A DNA stretch of 64,000 bases, taken from positions 1-64,000 of the forward strand of contig NZ_JABAIM010000003.1 in the NCBI RefSeq assembly GCF_012641365.1, given 5' to 3'. The stretch is from Leeia aquatica (GTDB lineage: Bacteria; Pseudomonadota; Gammaproteobacteria; Burkholderiales; Leeiaceae). The translations under genes were made by a program, and so were the position numbers. Position 1 is the stretch's first letter. Each line of letters starts with the position of its first letter. Positions 54,801 through 63,515 of the stretch are shown here, piece by piece. Under the pieces are notes generated by a model, which had not been told where the DNA came from, made no database searches, and was given only the letters and a program-made list of their open reading frames with translations.

Positions 54801-55814
54801 TTAGCTGCGCGGTGCCTGCGGTTTGACCAGTGCTACTTTCTGATGCAGGGCAGCCGGATTACGCTCTAGCCAACGCCGGACCCGGATCGCATCGCCTACG
54901 CGGGTCATGCGCCCAGCCGAATCCAGCAGAATCATCACCACTGGCGTACGGTCGATACGGGCTTTGAGCACCAGACACTTGCCCGCCTCATTGGTGAACC
55001 CCGTCTTGCTGAGGTCGATGTCCCACTGCGTGTCGCGCACCAGCGGGTTGGTGTTGCCAAACTGGCGCACCCGGCCTCCCGCCAGCGGATTCAGCACATA
55101 GCTCTCGGTTGTCGTGTACTGGCGGATCAGCGGATAGCGTGCGGCAGCGTCTACCAATTTGGCCAGATCCTCAGCCGTGGAGACATTGCCGTTACCCAGC
55201 CCGCTGGAATCCACAAAGTGGGTGTTCACCATGCCCAGGCTGCGTGCCTTGCGGTTCATGCGTGCCACAAAGGCCTCGGTACCCCCCGGATAGGTGCGTG
55301 CCAGCAACGCTGCCGCCCGGTTTTCGGATGACATCAGTGCCAGCCGCAACATGTCTTCCCGGCTGGCGGTGGTCCCTACCATCAGGTGTGAGCTGCTATG
55401 CCGCAACTGGTCGACATCGTCTTCTTCCACCGTCACCGGCATATCCAGAGCCAGATGGGCATCCAGCACCACAACCGCCGTCATCAGCTTGGTCAGCGAG
55501 GCAATGGGCACCCGCACTTTGGCGTTGCGCTGATAAATGATTGCGCCAGTATCGGCGTGCTGGATCAGTACGGCGGAGGAGCGCAGCTCATCCAGCGAGC
55601 TGATCAGGGTGTCCTCGCTCTCGGCCATGGCCTCGGTCGGCAGCCGTGCGTCCAGACTGACGGCCTGCGCCTTGCCCGGCAGGGTCACACTGACGCGGTG
55701 ACCCGGTTTCTGCCGAGTGGCCGGTTTGATATCACGTGCGGCGACCGGCAGGGTCAACACCCCACCCAGTAGGCCCAACAGCAGCAATCGGGGGAAGGTC
55801 AAGCGTGCATCCAT
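54801..55814 (-). CDS. pbpG: D-alanyl-D-alanine endopeptidase (PBP7-like)
   Basis: 337 residues, periplasmic serine peptidase of family S11. The signal peptide is LLLLGLLGGVLTLPVAA. SxxK is SLTK with nucleophile Ser106; SxN is in SSENRAAALL; KTG is in SKTGFTNEAG. There is no C-terminal membrane-anchoring helix of the PBP5 kind, consistent with PBP7, which cuts D-Ala-mDAP cross-links. A TTGTTT-N17-AATACT promoter precedes it. Confidence 0.9.
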   Translation of the reverse strand: MDARLTFPRLLLLGLLGGVLTLPVAARDIKPATRQKPGHRVSVTLPGKAQAVSLDARLPTEAMAESEDTLISSLDELRSSAVLIQHADTGAIIYQRNAKVRVPIASLTKLMTAVVVLDAHLALDMPVTVEEDDVDQLRHSSSHLMVGTTASREDMLRLALMSSENRAAALLARTYPGGTEAFVARMNRKARSLGMVNTHFVDSSGLGNGNVSTAEDLAKLVDAAARYPLIRQYTTTESYVLNPLAGGRVRQFGNTNPLVRDTQWDIDLSKTGFTNEAGKCLVLKARIDRTPVVMILLDSAGRMTRVGDAIRVRRWLERNPAALHQKVALVKPQAPRS

Positions 55815-55834
55815 GGCTCGCCCCTCTCTATTTC

Positions 55835-55863
55835 AGTATTCTCAATACAATAAAAATAAACAA
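55835..55863 (-). promoter_or_regulatory. Promoter of pbpG
   Basis: On the minus strand TTGTTT (55863-55858), 17 bases, AATACT (55840-55835), in an A/T-rich stretch 20 bases before the ATG. Confidence 0.5.
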
Positions 55864-55899
55864 AATGAAGGGTTTATACAAGTATTTTTATGTAACACA

Positions 55900-57684
55900 T
55901 CACGATTCAACTTGCTGCTGCAGCGCCCACATGCGCGCATAAGTGCCTGATTGGTCGAGCAATTCACTGTGTGTACCCTGCTCGATGATGCGCCCGCCTT
56001 CCATCACCAGAATGGTATCTGCGTGCACGATGGTGGACAGCCGGTGCGCCACGATCAAGGTGGTACGGTTGCTGGCGATCTGCCGCAGCTCCTCCTGGAT
56101 GGCCTGCTCAGTACGCGAATCCAGTGCGGAAGTAGCCTCATCCAGCACTAGGATGGGTGGATTCTTGAGGATGGTGCGCGCAATCGCCACTCGCTGCTTC
56201 TCGCCGCCCGAGAGCTTGAGGCCCCGCTCACCCACCAACGTGTCATAGCCATCCGGCAAGCTGCTGACAAAGTCGTGGATATGAGCGGCGCGCGCCGCCT
56301 CAATCACCTCTTCCCGGCTGGCGTCGGGGCGACCATAGGCGATGTTGTAATAGATACTGTCGTTGAACAGCACCGTATCCTGCGGCACGATGCCGATATG
56401 GCGGCGCAGGCTTTCCTGGCTCAGGCTACGGATGTCCTCGCCATTGATGCAAACTCGCCCCTGCTGCACATCATAGAAACGGAATAGCAGGCGGGAGAGA
56501 GTCGATTTGCCTGCGCCACTGGTACCCACCACCGCTACCGTTCGCCCAGCAGGAATGCTGAAGCTCACGTCATGCAGAATGGGACGTTTTTCTTCATAGG
56601 CAAAGGCAACTTGCTCGAAGCTGACCGTTACCTCCCGGCTGTTCAGGGCTCGCGCGTCAGGCGCATCTTCCACCTCGCGCGGCTCGCCCATCAGGTCGAA
56701 CATTTTTTCCATATCGGCCAGGGAGTGCTTGATTTCCCGGTAGACAAAGCCCAGAAAGTTGAGCGGAATGTAGAGCTGGATCATGAAGGCGTTGACCAAT
56801 ACCAGATCCCCCAGCGTCATGGTCTTGTTGACCACGCCGCGAGCGGCCAGCCACATCAGCACGGTGACGCCCGTGGCAATGATCAGCGCCTGCCCGGCAT
56901 TGAGGAAGGCCAGCGACACCTGATTCTTGACGGCAGCCCGCTCCCACACCTGCAGGTTCTGGTCGTAACGGCGAGACTCATAGGCTTCATTGCCAAAGTA
57001 CTTCACCGTTTCATAGTTGATCAGCGCGTCAATGGCCTTGCTGTTGGCCTTGGAATCCATGTCGTTCATGGTGCGGCGGAACACCATGCGCCATTCGGTC
57101 ACCCCCAGGGTGAAGGCAATGTAGATGGCCAGCGAGGTAAACGTGACAATGGTGAACCAGATGTCGTAACGGCTGAGCAGCACCCCAGCCACCAGCACGA
57201 TTTCCACCAGCGTCGGGATGATGTTGAACAGCATGAAGTTGAGCAGGAAGGCAATGCCACGGGTACCACGCTCAATGTCCCGGCTCATGCCACCGGTTTG
57301 CCGCTCCAGATGAAAGCGCAATGAGAGGCGGTGCAGGTGTTCAAACACCTGCAAGGCAATGCGCCGGATCGCACCCTGTGTCACCTTGGCAAACACAGCG
57401 TCACGCATTTCCCCCAGGCTGCTGGAAGCAAAGCGTAGCAAACCATAAGCAATGATGGCACCCAGCGGAATCAGCAAGGCTACTTGGCCGGGAGCATGCT
57501 CGAAGTGGTCGACCACGGCCTTGAGCATCAACGGCACGGCCACGTTGGCGACTTTGGCCAGCAGCAGGAACAACATGGCCAACATCACCCGGCCCCGGTA
57601 TTGCCACAGGTAAGGCAACAGGGTTTTCAGGGTATGCCAGTCGTTACGGCGTGCCGGGGCGGGGCCAGTATGGGAAATGCGCAT
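55900..57684 (-). CDS. Atm1/HMT-type ABC exporter
   Basis: 594 residues, a half-transporter with membrane domain first (six helices, about 25-310) and an ATPase domain (about 345-585). Walker A is VGTSGAGKST, the signature is LSGGEKQRVA and Walker B is ILVLDEATSALD. The membrane part (FLLNFMLFNIIPTLVEI, NYETVKYFGNEAYE) is that of mitochondrial Atm1/bacterial NaAtm1-like exporters of glutathione conjugates or Fe-S-related sulfur compounds. ATG 57684 fits the family; ATG 57705 is possible. Monocistronic. Confidence 0.9.
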   Translation of the reverse strand: MRISHTGPAPARRNDWHTLKTLLPYLWQYRGRVMLAMLFLLLAKVANVAVPLMLKAVVDHFEHAPGQVALLIPLGAIIAYGLLRFASSSLGEMRDAVFAKVTQGAIRRIALQVFEHLHRLSLRFHLERQTGGMSRDIERGTRGIAFLLNFMLFNIIPTLVEIVLVAGVLLSRYDIWFTIVTFTSLAIYIAFTLGVTEWRMVFRRTMNDMDSKANSKAIDALINYETVKYFGNEAYESRRYDQNLQVWERAAVKNQVSLAFLNAGQALIIATGVTVLMWLAARGVVNKTMTLGDLVLVNAFMIQLYIPLNFLGFVYREIKHSLADMEKMFDLMGEPREVEDAPDARALNSREVTVSFEQVAFAYEEKRPILHDVSFSIPAGRTVAVVGTSGAGKSTLSRLLFRFYDVQQGRVCINGEDIRSLSQESLRRHIGIVPQDTVLFNDSIYYNIAYGRPDASREEVIEAARAAHIHDFVSSLPDGYDTLVGERGLKLSGGEKQRVAIARTILKNPPILVLDEATSALDSRTEQAIQEELRQIASNRTTLIVAHRLSTIVHADTILVMEGGRIIEQGTHSELLDQSGTYARMWALQQQVES

Positions 57685-57788
57685 GTGGAGCTTCCAGTGG
57701 AGCATGGCGGGAGATCGGGTATGATCTCATGCAGATGGGGGCATCGGCGCGCCCTGCAAGGCAAACCTGCACAAAAAAGGGATACAGG

Positions 57789-57872
57789 ATGGGCTGGCTG
57801 CTGCTGGAGGCCGCAATTGCGGTGGGTTTACTGGTCGGGATTGTCTGGTGGACCTGGCCACGTCAGAAATAA
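57789..57872 (+). CDS. 27-residue single-helix membrane microprotein
   Basis: MGWLLLEAAIAVGLLVGIVW is followed by WTWPRQK: one transmembrane helix and a short basic end. Similar tiny proteins of this design occur in proteobacteria but have no known role. ATACAGG precedes the ATG, and a TATGAT at 57720-57725 inside the dyad GAGATC-N6-GATCTC could be its -10. It lies between two leftward genes, so it must have its own promoter. Confidence 0.5.
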   Translation: MGWLLLEAAIAVGLLVGIVWWTWPRQK

Positions 57873-57885
57873 ACGTGCGGCAAGC

Positions 57886-58482
57886 TCAGCGCGCCAGCCG
57901 CCAGCGGTAATGGCCGGTGATGGTGTCCTGAAACAGATAGTCTTCTTCACGCGCGCCAAAGCCGATGTTGTGGATCACCAAGGGACGGCCACTGGCAGAC
58001 TTGCGGTCACTGACCAGCATGATGTGCGGGCGGCCATTGGCCAGACGTACCGTCACGATATCCCCGGCCTGATAGTCCGCATTCTGCTCACCCACCGGCA
58101 GGGCCATGCCCTTGTGCTGGAAAAACACCTGCAGATTGGGTACCCGGCGGTGGTCGATATTGGCATCGGGGCCGTTGCTGCCCCAGAGCTTGGGATACGT
58201 CGCCCAGCGTTGACGCATATCTTCATGTACCTGCTGCTGCAGGTCAACCTTGTAAGCGTGCCGTAGCGCACGGATCACCACGTCCGTACATACCCCCTGC
58301 AGGATCGGCACATCACCATTGGGGTACGTCAAGGACTGATAGCGCGGATCATAGATCAGGGTCTTGCCCACTTGCGCACGGGCCGCCTGCACCAGCGCCG
58401 GGCTGGCTGCCGTGGAATGGCATGCCAGACCCCAGCTCAGGCAAGCAGCCACCACCCAGCGGATTACCGTCAATTTAGCCAT
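57886..58482 (-). CDS. DUF1287 periplasmic protein (NlpC/P60-like fold)
   Basis: 198 residues with a signal peptide (VVAACLSWGLACHSTAA). The DUF1287 motifs GVCTDVVIRALRHAY (candidate catalytic Cys), DANIDHRRVPNLQVFF, AGDIVTVRL and GRPHIMLVSD are all present. The Cys-His arrangement resembles amidase/NlpC-type peptidases, suggesting a peptidoglycan or peptide substrate; no activity is proven. Divergent from the DUF2061 gene. Confidence 0.87.
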   Translation of the reverse strand: MAKLTVIRWVVAACLSWGLACHSTAASPALVQAARAQVGKTLIYDPRYQSLTYPNGDVPILQGVCTDVVIRALRHAYKVDLQQQVHEDMRQRWATYPKLWGSNGPDANIDHRRVPNLQVFFQHKGMALPVGEQNADYQAGDIVTVRLANGRPHIMLVSDRKSASGRPLVIHNIGFGAREEDYLFQDTITGHYRWRLAR

Positions 58483-58570
58483 TGGCTATTTATCTCATAA
58501 ATACAATCAAATTTACCAATAAAGGCACTGCGCGCACAATTAGCACCAAGATCGACACAGGAGCACCATC

Positions 58571-58771
58571 ATGGCCAAAAGTGCAGCTTTTGGGCTGGTC
58601 CACATCGGTACCGCTTTCGGGGTGACCTATGCACTGACCGGCAATCTGGCGGTCAGCGGTGCGGTGACCTTTGTCGAACCCGCCGTCAACACCGTGGTAC
58701 ATTATTTTTTTGATCGGGCATGGGATCGTAAAGTTCATCCCGCCAGCCCGTCGACCGCGATGACACCCTGA
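58571..58771 (+). CDS. DUF2061 small membrane protein
   Basis: 66 residues. HIGTAFGVTYALTGNLAVSGAVTFVEPAVNTVVHYFFDRAWD (in part) fits the DUF2061 family of two-helix inner-membrane proteins of unknown function. AGGAG lies seven bases before the ATG. Followed by the glcDEF leader. Confidence 0.85.
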   Translation: MAKSAAFGLVHIGTAFGVTYALTGNLAVSGAVTFVEPAVNTVVHYFFDRAWDRKVHPASPSTAMTP

Positions 58772-58792
58772 GCCAGGCATTGCGGGTTTTCC

Positions 58793-58828
58793 CCAGCTTG
58801 TCCGGCGCGTCAGACCGGCGCAAGCTGG
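58793..58828 (+). promoter_or_regulatory. Stem-loop in the glcDEF leader
   Basis: Perfect arms CCAGCTTG and CAAGCTGG (8 bp) enclose 20 bases that hold a second pair, CCGG/CCGG. It ends 25 bases before glcD. No T run follows, so it is more likely a leader structure or regulator site than a terminator. Confidence 0.4.
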
Positions 58829-58853
58829 CTGCATTGGAAATCACCCGCCCACC

Positions 58854-60317
58854 ATGCCAGCCCTGACCACTGACCTGTTCCTGCATGATCTGGCCGCCAG
58901 CCTGCCGGTTGACGCTCGGGTAGTGGATCGTGAGCGGATGCGCGTTTTCGAATGCGACGCCTTGTCGGCTTATCAGCAATTGCCCCTGGCCGTCGTCTTG
59001 CCCGCGGATGAAGCGCAACTGCTGCACACGCTGGCGCTATGCCGCCAGTATCGTGTTCCGGTGGTCGCCCGCGGTGCGGGTACCGGCCTCTCCGGCGGAG
59101 CCTTGCCGGTGGCCGGTGGCGTCCTGCTGTCGCTCTCCCGCATGAACCGCCTGCTGGAACTCGACCCGCTGGCGCGTACCGCCCGGCTGCAGCCCGGCGT
59201 TCGCAATCTGGCCATCTCGGAAGCCGCTGCGCCGCATGGCCTGTACTACGCGCCCGACCCGTCCAGCCAGATTGCCTGCAGCATTGGCGGCAATGTGGCC
59301 GAGAATGCGGGCGGCGTGCATTGCCTCAAATACGGACTGACCGTCCACAATCTGCTGGCCTTGCGGGTGGTCACCATGGAGGGTGAAGTCCTCAGCCTGG
59401 GTGGCACGGCGCCCGACGCACCGGGGCTGGACCTGCTGCCGCTGCTGACTGGCAGCGAAGGCCTGCTGGGCTTTATCACTGAAGTCACCGTGCGCTTGCT
59501 CCCCAAACCACCGCTGGCCAGGGTCATCATGGCAGCCTTTCCGACGGTGGACCGGGCGGCCGATGCCGTGGCGCAGCTGATTGCCAGCGGCCTTATCCCG
59601 GCCGCCGTAGAGATGATGGACCGGGCGACCGTACAGGCGGTCACCCCGCTGGTCGGCCCGATCTACCCCACCGATGCCGCCGCCGTGCTGCTGGTTGAGG
59701 CCGATGGCAGCGAGGCGGAGGTTGCGGGGGATATTGAGCGTATGCAGCGCGTCTTGCAGGAGCGTGGTGCGTCACAACTCACGGTATCTGACAGCGAGGC
59801 CGAGCGCCTGCAGCTGTGGGCCGGACGCAAGGCAGCTTTCCCGGCTGCAGCCCGTCTGGCTCCGGACTATTACTGCATGGATGGCAGCATCCCGCGCCAA
59901 CAGCTGGGGCGTATCTTGCAGGAAATCGAGGCCCTGTCTGCCGAGTTTGGACTGCCTTGCATCAACGTCTTTCACGCTGGGGACGGTAACCTGCACCCCC
60001 TGATCTTGTTTGATGCCAACGCGCCCGGCCAGTTTGAACGCACCGAAGCCTTTGGCGCCCGCATTCTGGAAGCCTGTGTCGCGCTGGGTGGCGCCATCAC
60101 CGGCGAGCATGGTGTGGGCGTGGAAAAAATACAGTCCATGTGCGTGCAGTTCTCCCGCGCAGAGCTGAGCAGCTTCCACCAGTTGAAGCAGGCTTTTGAT
60201 CCGCAGGGCCTGCTCAACCCCGGCAAGGCGATCCCGGAGCTGCACCGGTGTGCCGAGCATGGCCGCTTGCATGTGCATGGCGGGCAACTGCCCTTTCCTG
60301 ACTTACCCCGGTTCTGA
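58854..60317 (+). CDS. glcD: Glycolate oxidase subunit GlcD
   Basis: 487 residues, a FAD-linked oxidase of the VAO/GlcD type. The PP-loop FAD-binding region (VPVVARGAGTGLSGGALPV) and DPSSQIACSIGGNVAENAGG are followed by the C-terminal cap ending in ITGEHGVGVEKI and GLLNPGKAIP. With GlcE and GlcF it oxidises glycolate to glyoxylate at the membrane, passing electrons to quinone. glcE begins two bases after the stop. Confidence 0.95.
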   Translation: MPALTTDLFLHDLAASLPVDARVVDRERMRVFECDALSAYQQLPLAVVLPADEAQLLHTLALCRQYRVPVVARGAGTGLSGGALPVAGGVLLSLSRMNRLLELDPLARTARLQPGVRNLAISEAAAPHGLYYAPDPSSQIACSIGGNVAENAGGVHCLKYGLTVHNLLALRVVTMEGEVLSLGGTAPDAPGLDLLPLLTGSEGLLGFITEVTVRLLPKPPLARVIMAAFPTVDRAADAVAQLIASGLIPAAVEMMDRATVQAVTPLVGPIYPTDAAAVLLVEADGSEAEVAGDIERMQRVLQERGASQLTVSDSEAERLQLWAGRKAAFPAAARLAPDYYCMDGSIPRQQLGRILQEIEALSAEFGLPCINVFHAGDGNLHPLILFDANAPGQFERTEAFGARILEACVALGGAITGEHGVGVEKIQSMCVQFSRAELSSFHQLKQAFDPQGLLNPGKAIPELHRCAEHGRLHVHGGQLPFPDLPRF

Positions 60318-60319
60318 TC

Positions 60320-61375
60320 ATGCTGGATGCCCTGCAAGCACAAATCCGCCAAGCCTGTCATGCCGGCCAGCCGCTAGCCATCCGTGGGGGTGGCAGTCAT
60401 GCCGGGCAGCTGCCTGCCCCCGGCCCCGGCCACACACTGCAGGTCAGCGACTATCAGGGCATTGTCCAGCACGACCCGGCGGAACTGGTCATCACCGTGC
60501 GGGCGGGCACCCCGATCGCTGTGGTGAACGCCCATCTGGCGCAGCACCAGCAGATGCTGGCGCATGAGCCGCCTGAGCATGACGGGCAAGCCACCGTCGG
60601 CGGCATGGTCGCCACCGCCAGTGCCGGGCCGCGGCGGGTCTACCGGGGGCCGGTGCGTGATCAACTGCTGGGAGCGCAGTTGATTGATGGGCGGGGTGAG
60701 CTGCTGCGTTTTGGCGGGCGGGTCATGAAAAATGTAGCGGGCTTCGATATCAGCCGCATGCTGGCAGGCAGCCGGGGCAGCCTCGGCGTCCTCACCGAGC
60801 TGACCTTTCGCGTGTGGCCGCTGCCGGAGGAGGAACGCACGCTGGTGTTTGCCGCACATGAGCAAGAAGCCATCACCTGGCTGAACCAGTGGGCCGGGCA
60901 GCCGCTACCCTTGTCGGGTAGCGCCTGGCAGGATGGCCAGCTCTGGATACGCCTGTCCGGCCACTCGGCCAGTGTGACAGCAGCCCACCGCCTGCTGGGG
61001 GGCGGCCTAGACGAGGCGCCTCCGTGGTCCGCGCTGCGTGAGCAGCACTTTGCCCGTCAAACCCTGAGTACCGGCGAAGCCCTCTGGCGCTTGAGTGTGC
61101 CGCCCACTGCGCCCCCCTTGGCACTGCCCGGCCTGACGCTGCTGGAATGGGGCGGCGGTCTGCGCTGGCTGAAAGCACCCTTGAGTGCCGAAGCGATCAT
61201 CCGGCAACGGGTGCAGGCACTCGGCGGCCATTGCCAGTGCTGGCGCGCGGAAGGCGCACCACAACAGGTGTTTGATCCGCTACCTGCCCCTCTGCTGGCA
61301 CTGCAGCAACGCATCAAAGCCCGGTTCGACCCTGCAGGCGTATTCAACCCCGGCTTGTTTTACCCGACCCTCTAG
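60320..61375 (+). CDS. glcE: Glycolate oxidase subunit GlcE
   Basis: 351 residues, a second FAD-binding subunit related to GlcD but shorter. The glycine-rich AIRGGGSHAGQ and ATVGGMVATASAGPRRVYRGPVRDQLLG (in part) are typical. The end GVFNPGLFYP matches the family. It forms the GlcDEF complex. seven bases separate it from glcF. Confidence 0.94.
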   Translation: MLDALQAQIRQACHAGQPLAIRGGGSHAGQLPAPGPGHTLQVSDYQGIVQHDPAELVITVRAGTPIAVVNAHLAQHQQMLAHEPPEHDGQATVGGMVATASAGPRRVYRGPVRDQLLGAQLIDGRGELLRFGGRVMKNVAGFDISRMLAGSRGSLGVLTELTFRVWPLPEEERTLVFAAHEQEAITWLNQWAGQPLPLSGSAWQDGQLWIRLSGHSASVTAAHRLLGGGLDEAPPWSALREQHFARQTLSTGEALWRLSVPPTAPPLALPGLTLLEWGGGLRWLKAPLSAEAIIRQRVQALGGHCQCWRAEGAPQQVFDPLPAPLLALQQRIKARFDPAGVFNPGLFYPTL

Positions 61376-61382
61376 GCCGATC

Positions 61383-62612
61383 ATGCAGACCCGTTTGCGC
61401 AGCGACCTCCTCCCGTCCACCGAAAGCCAGCAGGCTGAACAAATCCTGCGCCGCTGTGTGCATTGCGGCTTCTGCCTCGCCACCTGCCCCACCTACCAGC
61501 TGACCGGCAACGAACTGGATAGCCCGCGTGGCCGTATCTATCTGATCAAGCAACTGCTGGAAGGTGAAGCGGCCAGCGTGGCCACGCAGCAGCATCTGGA
61601 TCGCTGCCTGACCTGCCGGGCCTGTGAAACCACCTGCCCCAGCGGGGTGCAATACAGTCAACTGGCCGACATCGGGCGCGGTCTGCTGGAGCGGCAAGGC
61701 TTACGCCGCTGGCGTGATCGCCAATACCGGCGTTTGTTGCAGACTGGCTTGCGGCAGCGTGCCCTGTTTGGTACCGCCGTCTGGCTGGGGCGTACCCTGC
61801 GCCCCCTGTTTCGTACCGCCACCGCAGGCATCCCCCCGCGCCGCACCCTGCCCGCGTGGGCCTCACCGGCGCTGCCCGCCAATGCCCCCAGCGTCATCGT
61901 GCTGCAAGGCTGTGTGCAAGCTGCACTGGCACCGGACACCCACGAGGCCACATTGCGCGTGTTGCAGGCGGCGGGCCTGCAGGTCCACACCGTGCCGCGC
62001 GAAGGGTGTTGCGGGGCGCTGGCCTGGCATCTGAACGATCAGGACGCGGGTAGGGATGACATGCGACGGATGGTAGACAGACTGTGGCCGCTGGTAGAAG
62101 CGGGTGCGAGCGCCATCATCACCACCGCCAGTGGTTGTGGTGTGCAACTACATGAATATGCTGTACTGCTCGCGCAGGATGCCGACTATGCCTTGAGGGC
62201 GGCCCGGATCAGCGCACTGGCTTGCGATGTGTCCGAAGTGGTCAGCCAACACCTGACGCCGCTGCTGCCACAGCTGAAACCCGCCGGTCCTGCACTAACC
62301 CTGCACACGCCCTGCACCTTGCAGCACGGCTTGCGCAAGGCGCCGCTGCTGCAAGACCTGCTGGTCCGGCTGGGCTGGCAACTTGCACCGGTCGCCGAAA
62401 GCCACCTCTGCTGTGGCTCAGCCGGCAGTTACAGCCTGTTGCAGCCCGCTCTGTCCGGCCAGCTGCGCGAGCGCAAGCTGGCCGCATTGCGCGCGGAGCA
62501 GGCCGCGGTGATTGCCACCGCCAATATCGGCTGCCAGTGCCACCTGCAAGCCGGAACCCGCACACCGGTACGACACTGGATCAGTCTGCTGGCGGAGCGA
62601 TTGCGGGACTGA
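61383..62612 (+). CDS. glcF: Glycolate oxidase Fe-S subunit GlcF
   Basis: 409 residues. Two 4Fe-4S motifs are CVHCGFCLATCP and CLTCRACETTCP near residues 25-90. Two CCG domains (GCCGALAWHL and LCCGSAGSY), which bind a further cofactor in such subunits, follow. It carries electrons from the GlcDE flavins to the membrane quinone. Last gene of glcDEF. A glcB malate synthase or glcC regulator is not in view. Confidence 0.95.
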   Translation: MQTRLRSDLLPSTESQQAEQILRRCVHCGFCLATCPTYQLTGNELDSPRGRIYLIKQLLEGEAASVATQQHLDRCLTCRACETTCPSGVQYSQLADIGRGLLERQGLRRWRDRQYRRLLQTGLRQRALFGTAVWLGRTLRPLFRTATAGIPPRRTLPAWASPALPANAPSVIVLQGCVQAALAPDTHEATLRVLQAAGLQVHTVPREGCCGALAWHLNDQDAGRDDMRRMVDRLWPLVEAGASAIITTASGCGVQLHEYAVLLAQDADYALRAARISALACDVSEVVSQHLTPLLPQLKPAGPALTLHTPCTLQHGLRKAPLLQDLLVRLGWQLAPVAESHLCCGSAGSYSLLQPALSGQLRERKLAALRAEQAAVIATANIGCQCHLQAGTRTPVRHWISLLAERLRD

Positions 62613-62710
62613 GTGCCTGAGCCACTGACCCGCTTCAAGCCAAAATCCTGCAACTGGACACCGGGGCTGCTGCACTGCCATCATGGCAAGCTGATTGATC
62701 GGAATACCCT

Positions 62711-63508
62711 ATGTTCTCTCTGGAAAGCTCGCTGTCTGAAGCCACCGCCATGCTGTTTCACCGCTACAGCGGGCAGGTGGAAGCACATCCCGATTGCTGG
62801 TGCATCCTCACCCCGGATAATCCTACCTTCTGGTGGGGCAATTACCTGATCTTCCCGCAGCCCCCCACGCTTAGCCGCTTTCCGCAGTGGGAGGCGCGGT
62901 TTGCAGCGTTGATCAGCCAGCGCCAGCCCGGCTCAAGCCATCGGGTGTTTGCCTGGTTGGGCGAAGCAGGCGAGGCGGCGCAGTTATGCGATCAGGGCTA
63001 CCACTTGGTGGTGGCGCAGGAGTTAAGCTGCACCGAGCCGACCCTGCCTGACGACGTGGCAACACATGTGCAAGTCCGCCCACTGCACAGCGATGCCGAC
63101 TGGCAGGCAGCACTGGAGCTGGACGTCGTCAACCGCCGCCCACAGCATGCCGAGGACACCTACCGTGAGTTCAAGCTGCGGCAGCACGCCCGCTACCGGC
63201 GCATGGCTGCAGATGGTCGCGGCCACTACTACGGTGCATTCCATGGCGAGACGCTGGTCGCTGCCCTGGGGATTTATGTCAGCCCGGAAGGCTATGGCCG
63301 CTATCAGAATGTCGGCACCCACCCGGACTGGCAACGCCAAGGGATTGCCGCCCGCCTGGTACATGATGCCGGGCATCATGTCCGGCAGCACTTCCCCGTA
63401 CGTCAGCTGGTCATCGTGGCGGATGCCGCAGGCGCGCAGGCGCTCTACCGCAAGGTTGGTTTTCGGGTGGCCCGGCTGGCTTATGCGCTAGAGAAGCCGC
63501 CCGTCTGA
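62711..63508 (+). CDS. GNAT-family N-acetyltransferase
   Basis: 265 residues. The C-terminal GNAT domain (about 120-260) has acetyl-CoA motif A GYGRYQNVGTHPDWQRQGIAARLVHDAG (in part) and VADAAGAQALYRKVGFR. The N-terminal 110 residues (WCILTPDNPTFWWGNYLIFP) are a family-typical extension of uncharacterised members. Substrate unknown. 98 bases after glcF and probably independent. Confidence 0.85.
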   Translation: MFSLESSLSEATAMLFHRYSGQVEAHPDCWCILTPDNPTFWWGNYLIFPQPPTLSRFPQWEARFAALISQRQPGSSHRVFAWLGEAGEAAQLCDQGYHLVVAQELSCTEPTLPDDVATHVQVRPLHSDADWQAALELDVVNRRPQHAEDTYREFKLRQHARYRRMAADGRGHYYGAFHGETLVAALGIYVSPEGYGRYQNVGTHPDWQRQGIAARLVHDAGHHVRQHFPVRQLVIVADAAGAQALYRKVGFRVARLAYALEKPPV

Positions 63509-63515
63509 CGCGGCT

